DNA from: Methylomonas sp.
GTDB lineage: Bacteria > Pseudomonadota > Gammaproteobacteria > Methylococcales > Methylomonadaceae
Assembly (NCBI RefSeq): GCF_023228165.1
Contig: NZ_JALOBS010000022.1
Location: 31,651-95,650, forward strand
DNA: 64,000 nt
Direction: 5' to 3'
Translations under genes and position numbers: made by a program
The notes under the pieces: generated by a model
The model's database searches: none
Told to the model about the DNA's origin: nothing
What the model saw: the letters and a program-made list of their open reading frames with translations, nothing else
Part shown: positions 1 to 8,291 of the stretch, one piece after another
Position numbering within the stretch: the first letter of the stretch is position 1
Layout: each line of letters opens with the position of its first letter

Positions 1-957
1 ATCATAGACACCGCGTTGGGTTGGATTTGAAAAGGTTGTACCGGGCAAAGCATGAACAAGCTGCATCAACGTGCCAATAACGCGCTCGACGACTCCGCCG
101 TAATGAGGCAGGCCAGGTGGTCGCCATTCGATGGCAATGCCATGCTGAGCACAGCCGCGTTCAAATGCTAGCGAATGAAATTCTGAGGCGTTATCGACGC
201 CGATACGACGCGGCTTACCGTTGACGGGCCAGCATGCTTCAATATCACGCTGTTCTAACCACGGCGCCTTATCACTGGCTACCAGGGCCAGACAAAGGCC
301 AACACTGGTGGCCGAGGGCGCCTCAAGCGATAGATGGAACCCGGCAATGCAGCGACTAAAAACGTCAATGGCCACCGTTAGCCATGGTCGGCCAATCGGT
401 GAACGATCCACTGGATCGACGATAATCAGATCGACTGGCGTATGGTCTATTTGTAGCCAGTCAAGGGGAATATCAGAGGTTGGCGTGATGCCGTAAATCG
501 GCTTGATTTCAGGATGGGGCTCGCCGCGTTGACAGTGTTCAGCTGGAGATAAAGTTTTCAAGCGGCGGCGGATAGTACTCTCAGAAGGCGGCGCTAATCC
601 AGCTTTTAAGCATTGATTCCGGATTGCAAACACGAGTTCGGCAGCTGACCGTTTTTGCCGTGTAAGAAAAATTTCGGCTATCAGGCCACGGAGCAAATTT
701 TCGCGAGGTGCGGCAAGTCGCTGTTTACCTCGCCCACCATTGGAGCCACCCGGCAATAGCGCAGTGAGGTCGCCGCCGGACTCGCGTAACCGTTGAATTA
801 GCCGGTACACCTGCCTTTCGGATAACCCCAATTCAACGGCGGCTTCATGCGCTTTCTCGCGAGAACAATACTGGATTTCAAACAACGGACGCAAGACGAC
901 AGCACGGCGATACGCTTCATTCCATTCGCATTCTGCAATCTGAGAAAGGTCAGTCAT
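1..957 (-). CDS. tniA: TniA/TnsB-like DDE transposase, 5' part only
   Basis: This is the N-terminal 319 codons of a transposase whose gene runs off the left edge. It begins MTDLSQIAECEWNEAY, and residues about 30-52 form a helix-turn-helix (LSERQVYRLIQRL). An rve-type integrase core follows. The catalytic triad is visible as D171 (in QIDHTPVD), D255 (in GVDNASEF) and E291 (in GGVVERVIG), giving the classical 35-residue D-E spacing. This is the layout of Tn7 TnsB and Tn402/Tn5053 TniA, which cut and join transposon ends. The gene points inward from a transposon end at about 1120, as tniA does in Tn402. Accessory genes (tniB, tniQ) would lie to the left, outside the window. TniA is preferred over TnsB because of the sequence of the end. 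Confidence 0.85.
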   Translation of the reverse strand, partial: MTDLSQIAECEWNEAYRRAVVLRPLFEIQYCSREKAHEAAVELGLSERQVYRLIQRLRESGGDLTALLPGGSNGGRGKQRLAAPRENLLRGLIAEIFLTRQKRSAAELVFAIRNQCLKAGLAPPSESTIRRRLKTLSPAEHCQRGEPHPEIKPIYGITPTSDIPLDWLQIDHTPVDLIIVDPVDRSPIGRPWLTVAIDVFSRCIAGFHLSLEAPSATSVGLCLALVASDKAPWLEQRDIEACWPVNGKPRRIGVDNASEFHSLAFERGCAQHGIAIEWRPPGLPHYGGVVERVIGTLMQLVHALPGTTFSNPTQRGVYD

Positions 958-975
958 AGTGCCCCCTTTGCGACG

Positions 976-1120
976 TGCTGACGTCGACTTTAACAATTTG
1001 CAGCTTACTGACATCGGGTTAGATGTCTGCTGTCATCGACTATGACATTTTAGTTTGTAGATAGCAAGGTAATACGCGAGCGTTGCTAATGACTGCTGAC
1101 ACCGGCTTCGGAAAGTCACA
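976..1120 (-). repeat. Tn402/Tn5053-like transposon end with four transposase-binding repeats
   Basis: Read on the minus strand, the end starts at 1120 with TGTGACTTTCCGAAGCCGG. I recall the Tn402 end as TGTCATTTTCAGAAGACG, and the two are very alike. Four related 14-bp repeats, consensus AGYCGRYGTCAGCA, follow on the minus strand (about 1094-1107, 1028-1041, 1006-1019 and 976-989). They lie between the end and the transposase start at 957. Such repeats are the usual binding sites for TnsB/TniA. The partner end and the target duplication are outside the window. If 5 bp was duplicated, the copy on this side would be AGTAG at 1121-1125. Confidence 0.7.
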
Positions 1121-1185
1121 AGTAGTCAAAACGAATTTCGTACATGAGTTATAATTCGTACATCCATTTCGGACGGAATTAGAGC
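1121..1185 (+). promoter_or_regulatory. Putative res site and promoter of recombinase copy 1
   Basis: This 65-bp stretch has two direct copies of TTCGTACAT (1138-1146 and 1155-1163), a TATAAT box at 1150-1155, and a further TTTCGGACGGAAT element just before the start codon. The same block is almost identical at 44307-44365, before the second recombinase copy, and homology between the copies begins at this boundary. A conserved, repeat-bearing leader before a resolvase gene is the expected place for a res site and autoregulated promoter. Exact subsite boundaries are inferred. Confidence 0.55.
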
Positions 1186-1806
1186 ATGTCACGCGTCTTT
1201 GCTTACTGTCGAGTGTCGACCACGGACCAAGCCACCCAAAATCAAAGCTTGGAAATTCAATCCGCCGGTTTTGCCATTCAGCCGCATCGTTTGATTGAAG
1301 AAAGCATCAGCGGTTCAGTCGCGGCGAAAGAACGCCCCGGTTTTAATAAACTGATCGAGCGGCTGGAAGCGGGCGATGTGTTAGTGGTGACCAAGCTGGA
1401 TCGCCTCGGCCGCAACGCCATGGATGTCAGAGCCACGGTCGAGCACCTTTCTGACTCCGGAGTGCGGGTCCATTGTTTGGCGTTAGGCGGGGTTGATCTG
1501 ACCAGTTCTGCCGGCAAGATGACCATGCAGGTTATCGCAGCGGTCGCCGAGTTTGAGCGTGACTTGCTGATTGAGCGAACTCAAGCAGGCATTAGTCGGG
1601 CGAAGGCGGCGGGTAAACAGTTCGGTCGGCCGCCGGCACTCAATGCGGAAGATCGTGCTGAAGTGGTGAAACGATTGGCTGTTGGCAGCAATGTTTCGGA
1701 GTTGGCTCGGGAATTCAAAACCACCCGGCAAACCATTATGCGGATTAGGGAAGCTGCGTTGAAAGCACAAAAAGTCGACAATACGATCCACTCTTCTGGA
1801 GAGTAA
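1186..1806 (+). CDS. Serine recombinase (resolvase/invertase family), copy 1
   Basis: A 206-residue small serine recombinase. The catalytic serine is S11 in YCRVSTTDQ. The fold-defining stretch GDVLVVTKLDRLGRN is at about residues 63-77, VAEFERDLLIERT at about 119-131, and a Hin-type DNA-binding HTH follows GRPP (VSELAREFKTTRQTIMRI). Enzymes of this size resolve or invert DNA at short res sites through a 5' phosphoserine link. The start ATG at 1186 matches copy 2, where the homologous leader precedes the same MSRVFAYCRVS. A small WGR gene follows after 3 bp, the same pairing as in copy 2. The copies are over 90% identical in protein and lie in the same orientation, so they could recombine with each other. 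A tniR-type role for the adjacent transposon is an alternative. Confidence 0.92.
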   Translation: MSRVFAYCRVSTTDQATQNQSLEIQSAGFAIQPHRLIEESISGSVAAKERPGFNKLIERLEAGDVLVVTKLDRLGRNAMDVRATVEHLSDSGVRVHCLALGGVDLTSSAGKMTMQVIAAVAEFERDLLIERTQAGISRAKAAGKQFGRPPALNAEDRAEVVKRLAVGSNVSELAREFKTTRQTIMRIREAALKAQKVDNTIHSSGE

Positions 1807-1809
1807 CTG

Positions 1810-2001
1810 ATGAATCACGTGTATTTGGAACGGCATGATGACAATGACAACATGCATCGTTTTTATCAGATGTTTGTGACGCCGGGTCTATTTGACGATT
1901 GGTCGTTGATCAAGGAATGGTTCGATTGTGAGGAGGCCGCAGTAATAGCTGGTCAAAAAATCAAGAATAATAAAGTGAAAAAGGGCTACCAGCTAAGATA
2001 G
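1810..2001 (+). CDS. WGR-domain protein, copy 1, with internal deletion
   Basis: A 63-residue protein starting MNHVYLERHDDNDNMHRF. The intact copy at 44991-45236 is 81 residues and has the full WGR core (EWGRVGSPGTVRKDWF). Here 39 bp are missing in frame, so EW is joined directly to FDCEE and the signature W-G-R motif is lost. The missing block is bounded by short TGG direct repeats, which suggests slippage or recombination. WGR domains are small nucleic-acid-binding modules. The constant pairing with the recombinase hints at a role beside it, but that is inference. The product is probably non-functional or altered. Confidence 0.7.
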   Translation: MNHVYLERHDDNDNMHRFYQMFVTPGLFDDWSLIKEWFDCEEAAVIAGQKIKNNKVKKGYQLR

Positions 2002-2046
2002 TCCTATGGGACTTTAGTGACTTTTGTTTAAACGTACCCCCAAATA

Positions 2047-2436
2047 GTGTATTTAACGAACGGTGTTCTAATTGTGAAGCCAGAGTATTTTATCATCACA
2101 GAGCTATTGGATGGCGGTATTGGAGAAGTCAAAGATGTCGTATGGCGGCATGCGCTAACTCATGACGGCAAGAAAATTACTTTCTGGGGTTTAATTGATT
2201 CGATGAGAAACATCAAAATCATTGAAAATCAAGAATTGCCTTTCATCGTTGGAATTTGGAGTTCCAAAGAGAACTGGGACTTTAAGCGTAAATATGGCAC
2301 CGATATGTCGGTAGATGAAGCATGCGGTATTGTCATCAATCCATTAGCTTCCAAATATGTCAGGCTGCTGCTAACACCTGAAAATATCGATAACCTTCAA
2401 CAAGCCCTTGAGCAAATATCGGTCATTCCCGATTAA
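2047..2436 (+). CDS. Hypothetical protein
   Basis: I do not recognise this 129-residue product. The longest reading starts at GTG 2047. A second GTG at 2074 gives a protein starting MKPEYFIITELLDGG and fits the body better, but neither has a clear ribosome-binding site. The protein is mixed alpha/beta by eye, without membrane segments, signal peptide or catalytic motifs. It sits between the recombinase/WGR cassette and a toxin-antitoxin pair, on the same strand and without overlap, so it may have its own transcript. Its A+T content is higher than that of the restriction genes downstream, consistent with separate acquisition. Confidence 0.5.
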   Translation: MYLTNGVLIVKPEYFIITELLDGGIGEVKDVVWRHALTHDGKKITFWGLIDSMRNIKIIENQELPFIVGIWSSKENWDFKRKYGTDMSVDEACGIVINPLASKYVRLLLTPENIDNLQQALEQISVIPD

Positions 2437-2503
2437 ACTCTACCCACTCGTGATCAATCTCCTTTATGATTACACATGAACCACAAATAACCAGAGCGTA
2501 GCC

Positions 2504-2842
2504 ATGGCCACAGAAGCATTTACCGTTAGAACCGAATCAGACATTGTGCATCAGCTTGATAGCATGGCCGGGGCGTTGGATCGATCGCGTAATTATCTGG
2601 TCAACCAAGCCCTGCGGGAATACCTAAAAACCCATGCCCGGCAGATTGAGAAAATAACCCAAGGCATAGCAGCCGCCGACCGGGGCGAAGTCATCGCGCA
2701 TAAGGACGTGATCAAGGAAATGGAAGCCATCGCTCAACCTGCATCCGACGATGATTTCTTCGACTGTGTCGGCATCTGGGAAGACCGCGACATCGACCAA
2801 GCCAGCATCCGCTCAAAGGCCTGGCCGGATCGACGCGGATGA
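2504..2842 (+). CDS. Ribbon-helix-helix antitoxin with VapB-like tail
   Basis: A 112-residue antitoxin. Residues 1-45 form a CopG/ParD-type ribbon-helix-helix DNA-binding domain (FTVRTESDIVHQLDSMAG, then SRNYLVNQALREYL). The segment after it (EKITQGIAAADRGEV) is typical of CopG antitoxins that pair with RelE/ParE toxins. The acidic C-terminal tail (FFDCVGIWEDRDID) instead resembles the toxin-binding tail of VapB-type antitoxins. That fits the partner here, since the last 4 bp overlap the start of a PIN-domain toxin. It should bind its own promoter upstream of 2504 and neutralise the toxin. The hybrid look is an observation by eye, not an alignment. Confidence 0.85.
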   Translation: MATEAFTVRTESDIVHQLDSMAGALDRSRNYLVNQALREYLKTHARQIEKITQGIAAADRGEVIAHKDVIKEMEAIAQPASDDDFFDCVGIWEDRDIDQASIRSKAWPDRRG

Positions 2843-3216
2843 TTCTGTGCGACACCAATATCCTGATTGAATTCTACAAAGGTAATCCGGCAATTGTCCA
2901 AACCCTCAGAACCATAGGGCCTGCCAATATCGCGGTCAGCGTCATCACCAAAGCCGAACTGTTTTACGGCGCTAGAGATAAACAAGAACTGGCAAAAATC
3001 GAACGCCATCTTGAGAAATGCCATTGCTACGGCCTGAATCCGGCCATTTCTACCTTGTTTATCGACTTGATGCGGCGGTATTCGCTCAGCCATAAAGTCA
3101 CGATCCCCGACATGCTGATTGCCGCCACTGCGGTTAGTCATGATGTGATGCTGTACACCCTAAATACCAAGGATTTCAAATTCATCCCCGACTTGAATTT
3201 GTACCCCTCAAATTGA
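2839..3216 (+). CDS. vapC: VapC-family PIN-domain RNase toxin
   Basis: A 125-residue PIN-domain protein beginning MILCDTNILIEFYKG. The acidic residues that bind the catalytic metal are in place: D5, E40 (in ITKAELFYG), D91 (in TIPDMLIAATA) and D112. VapC toxins are site-specific endoribonucleases that cleave tRNA or rRNA and stop translation when the antitoxin is lost. The start overlaps the antitoxin stop (ATGA), so the two are translationally coupled. The family length is usually 125-145, so the gene looks intact. This pair and the three others in the window probably help retain the element. Confidence 0.92.
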   Translation: MILCDTNILIEFYKGNPAIVQTLRTIGPANIAVSVITKAELFYGARDKQELAKIERHLEKCHCYGLNPAISTLFIDLMRRYSLSHKVTIPDMLIAATAVSHDVMLYTLNTKDFKFIPDLNLYPSN

Positions 3217-3258
3217 CAAGGCATTTACGCCAATTGATACGGAAAGTGAAAGCAAGCA

Positions 3259-5412
3259 ATGTCACGACTGACTGATTTAATTGCACAGACCAAAGCCAGG
3301 GACCCTCAGTTAGGTGCGGACCTGGAAAGAGAGTTCAAGGTGTTGTCTTCGCGCCTGCCATTCGGATTGAATTTCGAGCGCCATAGCCCCGAGGCCGTGG
3401 AATTGCCGCAACGCCCAATCCGCAAGGGCGACAAGGTGCGCGTGTTGCCCGAGCGTGGCTCGACGAAGAAAGGCGATCAACGGCTATGGCAGGTAAAAGC
3501 CATCCACAAGGCAGTTAGCGGCAAGGTTGCCGATCTTGAGTTGTTGGGGACTATAGAGGCGGAAACGCAGACTGTGGCGCTGGATGATCTAGTCGTCGTT
3601 GCCGAATTCCGCGACATCATTTATCCGGGGCTAGTCAGTACCGGCAAGGTTGAGCGTGGTGGCGATAAGCCTTTCCACACGGTTATCAACGGTGAAAATT
3701 ACCATGTTCTCAAGGCGCTGACCTACACGCATCGTGGCAAGGTGGACGCCATCTATATTGATCCACCTTACAACACAGGGGCGAAAGACTGGAAATACAA
3801 CAACGACTACGTTGAAGGCGACGATCTGTACCGGCACAGCAAGTGGTTGGCGATGATGGAGCGGCGGTTGTTGGTGGCGAAGGAATTGCTGAATCCGGCG
3901 GATTCGGTGCTGATCGTTACGATCGATGAGAAGGAATATCTGCGATTGGGAATGTTGCTGGAGCAAGTTTTCCCAGAGGCAACCATTCAAATGACCACCA
4001 TTGTGATTAATCCATTGGGTCAAGAAAGGGCTCAGCAACTCGCTCGTGTAGAGGAATACGCATTCTTTTGTTTTTTGGGTAGCGCATCTCCTAGTGTCAT
4101 GTCTGACGACTTACTCAACCGATCAGAAATTGCTGGAGATCAAGGCCTGGACAGCACCGATGAAAAGGTGCGATGGGAGCGACTTTTACGGGGAGGTTCA
4201 GATGCAAGCCGCCAGAAAAGCCCTGATCTATTCTATCCAGTCTTTGTTGACCCCAACCAACACACAGTACACTCAGTGGGTGAGCCTATTGCACTGGGTG
4301 TCTTGAGAGAAACGGTAGTGGCCCCTAAAGGGACAATTGCTGTTTGGCCTTTGCGTACCAGTGGAGAAGAGGGGCGTTGGCGCTGTTCTCCCGCCTATTA
4401 TCGGCAGCTATTAGAAAAAGGATATGCGAAAGTCGGTGAATATGACAAATCGAATGATCGTTGGTCGCTGCTGTATTTGGGTAAGGCTCAAATACGGCGT
4501 ATTGAAAGCGGCGAAATTAAAGTGCTTGGTCGTAGCGAGCAAGGGGCTTTGGAGCTAGGGCGAACCGCGAAAATAAAGCAGTTATTTTCGGTAAAAACTG
4601 TATGGAATCGACCTTCGCATCGTGCTGGTGAATACGGAACTTCTATGAATCGACTACTGATTCCTGGTAGACGTTTTCCATATCCGAAGTCTCTCTACGC
4701 GGTTGAAGATGCGCTGCGGATTATTGTGGCAAGTAAACCAAATGCAGTCATCCTTGATTTTTTCTCCGGCTCCGGCACGACTGCGCATGCCGTGATGCGC
4801 CTGAATCGCCAAGACGGCGGCCACCGGCAGTGCATTTCAGTGACCAACAACGAAGTTGCAGCGGATGAACAGAAGTCACTTCGCGAGCAAGGCTTACGCC
4901 CTGGCGACGCCGAATGGGAAAAACACGGCATCTGCGACTTCATCACCAAGCCGCGAGTGCGGGCCGCCATCACCGGCATAACACCCGACGGCGAGCCGAT
5001 CAAAGGCGACTACAAATTCACCGATGAATTTCCGATGTCCGAAGGCTTTGAAGAGAATGCCGAGTTCTTCACCTTGACTTACGAAACCCCTATCTCGGTC
5101 AGTCATAACCGGGCTTTTGCTCGGATTGCGCCATTGCTGTGGCTACGGGCCGGCTCTCGGGGCAGACGCATCGACAAGATACCATCAGCCGGATGGGCGA
5201 TCGCGGACGCCTATGGTTTGATGGTCGATGTCGATTGTGCTGAGCCGTTTGTCCAGGCCGTTACGCAGTCGCAAGGGCTTACTGTGGCCTATATCGTCAC
5301 CGACGATGATCGTCGTTTCCAATCCATAGCGCGCCGCCTGCCCGCTCATGTGGAGCCGGTTCGCCTGTATGAATCGTACTTAACCAATTTCAGCTTTGCC
5401 AACGGGGAATAA
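3259..5412 (+). CDS. mod: Type III restriction-modification methyltransferase (Mod)
   Basis: A 717-residue DNA adenine methyltransferase. DPPY (motif IV) at 168-171 precedes the AdoMet-binding motif DFFSGSGTT at 500-508, the order expected of beta-class Mod enzymes. In the family, Mod recognises an asymmetric site, methylates adenine on one strand and guides the restriction subunit. Residues about 45-130 precede the catalytic part and are not recognisable to me. The middle region (about 260-480) is the usual place for the variable target-recognition domain. The stop is 3 bp before the next gene, so mod and res form an operon. It appears full length. Confidence 0.9.
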   Translation: MSRLTDLIAQTKARDPQLGADLEREFKVLSSRLPFGLNFERHSPEAVELPQRPIRKGDKVRVLPERGSTKKGDQRLWQVKAIHKAVSGKVADLELLGTIEAETQTVALDDLVVVAEFRDIIYPGLVSTGKVERGGDKPFHTVINGENYHVLKALTYTHRGKVDAIYIDPPYNTGAKDWKYNNDYVEGDDLYRHSKWLAMMERRLLVAKELLNPADSVLIVTIDEKEYLRLGMLLEQVFPEATIQMTTIVINPLGQERAQQLARVEEYAFFCFLGSASPSVMSDDLLNRSEIAGDQGLDSTDEKVRWERLLRGGSDASRQKSPDLFYPVFVDPNQHTVHSVGEPIALGVLRETVVAPKGTIAVWPLRTSGEEGRWRCSPAYYRQLLEKGYAKVGEYDKSNDRWSLLYLGKAQIRRIESGEIKVLGRSEQGALELGRTAKIKQLFSVKTVWNRPSHRAGEYGTSMNRLLIPGRRFPYPKSLYAVEDALRIIVASKPNAVILDFFSGSGTTAHAVMRLNRQDGGHRQCISVTNNEVAADEQKSLREQGLRPGDAEWEKHGICDFITKPRVRAAITGITPDGEPIKGDYKFTDEFPMSEGFEENAEFFTLTYETPISVSHNRAFARIAPLLWLRAGSRGRRIDKIPSAGWAIADAYGLMVDVDCAEPFVQAVTQSQGLTVAYIVTDDDRRFQSIARRLPAHVEPVRLYESYLTNFSFANGE

Positions 5413-5415
5413 AGG

Positions 5416-8010
5416 ATGAAGTTCACGCTGAAAGACTACCAGGCCGATGCGGTACGCGATGCATTGGATAACTTGAGAAAAGCCAAAAAACGCTGGCATG
5501 AAGACGCAGACAAGCACGCTTTTTCGCTGACCGCTGTCACTGGCGCCGGTAAAACGGTAATGGCCGCCGCCGCTTTCGAGGCGCTTTTCCACGGCGATGA
5601 TGAATATGATTTCGATCCAGACCCCGGCGCGGTCGTCATCTGGTTTAGTGATGATCCGGCGCTGAACGAACAAACTCGCTTCCGTCTTATGGAAGCCTCT
5701 GATCGCATTCGTCATACCGATTTGGTGGTGATCGAGAACACCTTCAACAGAGCCAGATTCGAGGCCAAGAAAATCTACTTTCTGAACACGCAGAAATTGG
5801 GAAAAAATAGTTTACTGGTACGCGGCTATAGCGATGAGGAACTGGATAAAAAGGCAGGACCATTGTTCCCGGAAACCCGTCCCGATATGCGTTCATATAC
5901 GATTTGGGACACGATACGCAACACCATAGAAGACCCCGATTTAACCCTATATTTGGTGCTGGATGAGGCGCACCGTGGCATGGGTAACCCCAGCAAAGCC
6001 ATGGAGAGCGCCAAGAGCACGATTGTTCAACGCCTTATCAATGGTACTCGTGATGTGCCTGGCATTCCTGTGGTGTGGGGTATTTCTGCTACCGTGGATC
6101 GCTTTAAAAAGGCAATGGAAGGGGCGCAAAAGCGTATTACTCTGCCGGATGTGGTAGTGGATTCCGCTAAAGTGCAGGAATCAGGCCTTATCAAAGACAC
6201 GATCATTCTGGATATTCCTGATGAAGTCGGTGATTTCGATACGGTCTTGGTTCGCCGTGCCACCGACAAGCTAAAAGCCATCACGGAAGCTTGGGTCGAA
6301 TATGCCAAGCAGCAGGATGATCCCCATTTTGTTATTCCGCTGATGGTGCTGCAAGTTCCCAACACACCAGACCCGAATGATATTGGCCGGGCCCTGGATA
6401 CCATATATCAGCAATGGCCTGAGCTTCCGAGTGGTTGTATCGCGCATGTTTTCGGCGAACACACAACGCAACAGTTCGGTAATCGCCACGTGCCTTATAT
6501 TTCGCCTGAGCGCGTTCAGGAATCAACGTGGGTGCGTATCCTCATAGCGAAGGATGCTATCAGCACGGGTTGGGACTGCCCACGCGCCGAAGTTATGGTG
6601 TCTTTCCGCTCTGCGGTTGATCGCACGCACATCACTCAGCTATTGGGCCGCATGGTCCGCTCTCCTTTGGCTCGACGCATTCCCGGCAATGAACGCCTCA
6701 ATTCGGTGGACTGCTTGTTACCTAAGTTCGATGCCAAAACGGTCACACAGGTGGTTGATACCCTGATGCATGGTGACGATACTTCGCCTCCGCCCGGTGG
6801 TCGAGTGCTAATCAACCCAGTAGAAATGAAGCCAAATCCCGATGCTACGCAGGCTGTGTGGGATAAATTTGAAGCCTTACCATCGCAAACCCGGCCACAA
6901 CGGGGTGCTAAACCGGCAAAACGTCTAACAGCACTGGCCCATGAATTGGCTTTTGATGGCATATTGCCGAGAGCAGGCAAGTTAGCCCATGCGGAAATGC
7001 ACAAAGTGCTGGATGCGCTCCAGGAAAAACTGAAGTCAGACATTGAGCAAAAGCGCAATGGCGTCATGACGGTTGACGGCAAAACCGTGGTGGCCGATCT
7101 GAAGGGGAAAACAAAAACCTTCAACGAATTTCTTGAATCGGCTGACATGGCTGTGATTGATGACACCTACCGGCGCGCCGCCCGACTATTCAGCCCCGAC
7201 ATTTCACGCACCTATGTCGATGCTCTCGCATACCGGACCGCCGATCCAGAAGATGAAGAGGAATTTATTGATGCGTTGGTCGATGGACGGGTTTCTATTG
7301 CCGCGCTCGGTTTAGTCACAGAATCCCAGCCCTATTTTGATGCCGAGGCAGACAAGCTAGCCAAATGCTGGTTAGAGAAATACGGCCCAGTCATAAAAAG
7401 TTTGTCGCATGACCGGCAAGAGTCGTATCGCCAAATCAGGGAAATGAGCACCGAGCCGCAAGATGTCGATTTGGTGAAACCGGAGGGGAAATTCGAGCCA
7501 ACCAAGGCACGTGAGAATGATGTTGAAACGCAGCTTCCCACATATAAAAACCATCTGCTTTGCGATGAGAAAGGGAATTACCCTGCGGAATTGAACTCCT
7601 GGGAGGAAAAGGTTGTTGCAGCCGAGATGAAGAGAGAAGGCTTCCGTTTCTGGTATCGCAACCCTCAACAACCAGGGCAATCATCGCTGGGGATTGCCTA
7701 TCTATCCGGCGATCAGTACGGCATTGTACGACCTGATTTCATATTCTTTGCAAACAATCCGGATGGAACTGTCGTGGCGGACATCGTTGACCCGCACGGC
7801 CTACATTTAGCCGATGCGCTACCAAAGCTGCAAGGGCTTGCTTTGTATGCCGAGAAACATGCCAAATTTTATCGTCGGATCGAGTCAGTTGCCGAGGCGT
7901 CAGGGAAACTTCGCGTACTCGATTTGACTAATGAGGCTGTACGTAATGGAATTGCTGTGGCTAAGGATGCTGCAAGTCTTTTTAATGGTGAATTGGCGAG
8001 AGATTATTGA
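5416..8010 (+). CDS. res: Type III restriction subunit (Res), DEAH helicase-nuclease
   Basis: An 864-residue SF2 ATPase. It has Walker A GAGKT (43-47), DEAH (183-186), a motif V-like region DAISTGWDCPRA (from 380) and motif VI-like QLLGRMVRSP (from 408). The C-terminal part has RPDF at about 773-776 and DIVDPHG at 789-795. Standard Res proteins carry a PD-(D/E)XK nuclease there. Here the second half reads D-I-V-D-P-H, without the usual lysine, so the active site is non-standard or belongs to a variant subfamily. Res normally translocates on DNA and cuts 25-27 bp from the site when two sites meet head to head. The protein is shorter than classical Res (about 970 residues). It directly follows mod. 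Confidence 0.85.
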   Translation: MKFTLKDYQADAVRDALDNLRKAKKRWHEDADKHAFSLTAVTGAGKTVMAAAAFEALFHGDDEYDFDPDPGAVVIWFSDDPALNEQTRFRLMEASDRIRHTDLVVIENTFNRARFEAKKIYFLNTQKLGKNSLLVRGYSDEELDKKAGPLFPETRPDMRSYTIWDTIRNTIEDPDLTLYLVLDEAHRGMGNPSKAMESAKSTIVQRLINGTRDVPGIPVVWGISATVDRFKKAMEGAQKRITLPDVVVDSAKVQESGLIKDTIILDIPDEVGDFDTVLVRRATDKLKAITEAWVEYAKQQDDPHFVIPLMVLQVPNTPDPNDIGRALDTIYQQWPELPSGCIAHVFGEHTTQQFGNRHVPYISPERVQESTWVRILIAKDAISTGWDCPRAEVMVSFRSAVDRTHITQLLGRMVRSPLARRIPGNERLNSVDCLLPKFDAKTVTQVVDTLMHGDDTSPPPGGRVLINPVEMKPNPDATQAVWDKFEALPSQTRPQRGAKPAKRLTALAHELAFDGILPRAGKLAHAEMHKVLDALQEKLKSDIEQKRNGVMTVDGKTVVADLKGKTKTFNEFLESADMAVIDDTYRRAARLFSPDISRTYVDALAYRTADPEDEEEFIDALVDGRVSIAALGLVTESQPYFDAEADKLAKCWLEKYGPVIKSLSHDRQESYRQIREMSTEPQDVDLVKPEGKFEPTKARENDVETQLPTYKNHLLCDEKGNYPAELNSWEEKVVAAEMKREGFRFWYRNPQQPGQSSLGIAYLSGDQYGIVRPDFIFFANNPDGTVVADIVDPHGLHLADALPKLQGLALYAEKHAKFYRRIESVAEASGKLRVLDLTNEAVRNGIAVAKDAASLFNGELARDY

Positions 8011-8125
8011 GGTGGTAATCCAGCGCGTCGGATGAGTTTAAAAAAACGACAGAATTGTTTTATAGGGTTTTTTGAGATACCACAACTTGCGCCGCTTTGA
8101 ACCACTTTTTAATTTCCCAAAAAAC

Positions 8126-8140
8126 CCCTGTTTTTCAGGG
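8126..8140 (-). terminator. Short hairpin with a U-tract on the minus strand
   Basis: CCCTG (8126-8130) and CAGGG (8136-8140) form a 5-bp stem with a five-T loop. On the minus strand the stem is followed by six Ts, as in an intrinsic terminator, although no minus-strand gene is evident. The surrounding 281-bp gap (8011-8291) holds no convincing gene. It ends with AAAAAAGGAGC, a good ribosome-binding site for the gene at 8292, and probably holds that gene's promoter. Confidence 0.3.
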
Positions 8141-8291
8141 CTAAAATTGCGAAGTGGATACTCTTTATCGGATTCTTCTTGAGTCTGTTGTGGCATTGTG
8201 CTGTACACTAAGTTTAAAGAAATTTCAATCCACTATCGGACTGGTCTTCCGTTGAGTGAAGTGGCGTAGCAGCCAAAAAAGGAGCTGACCT

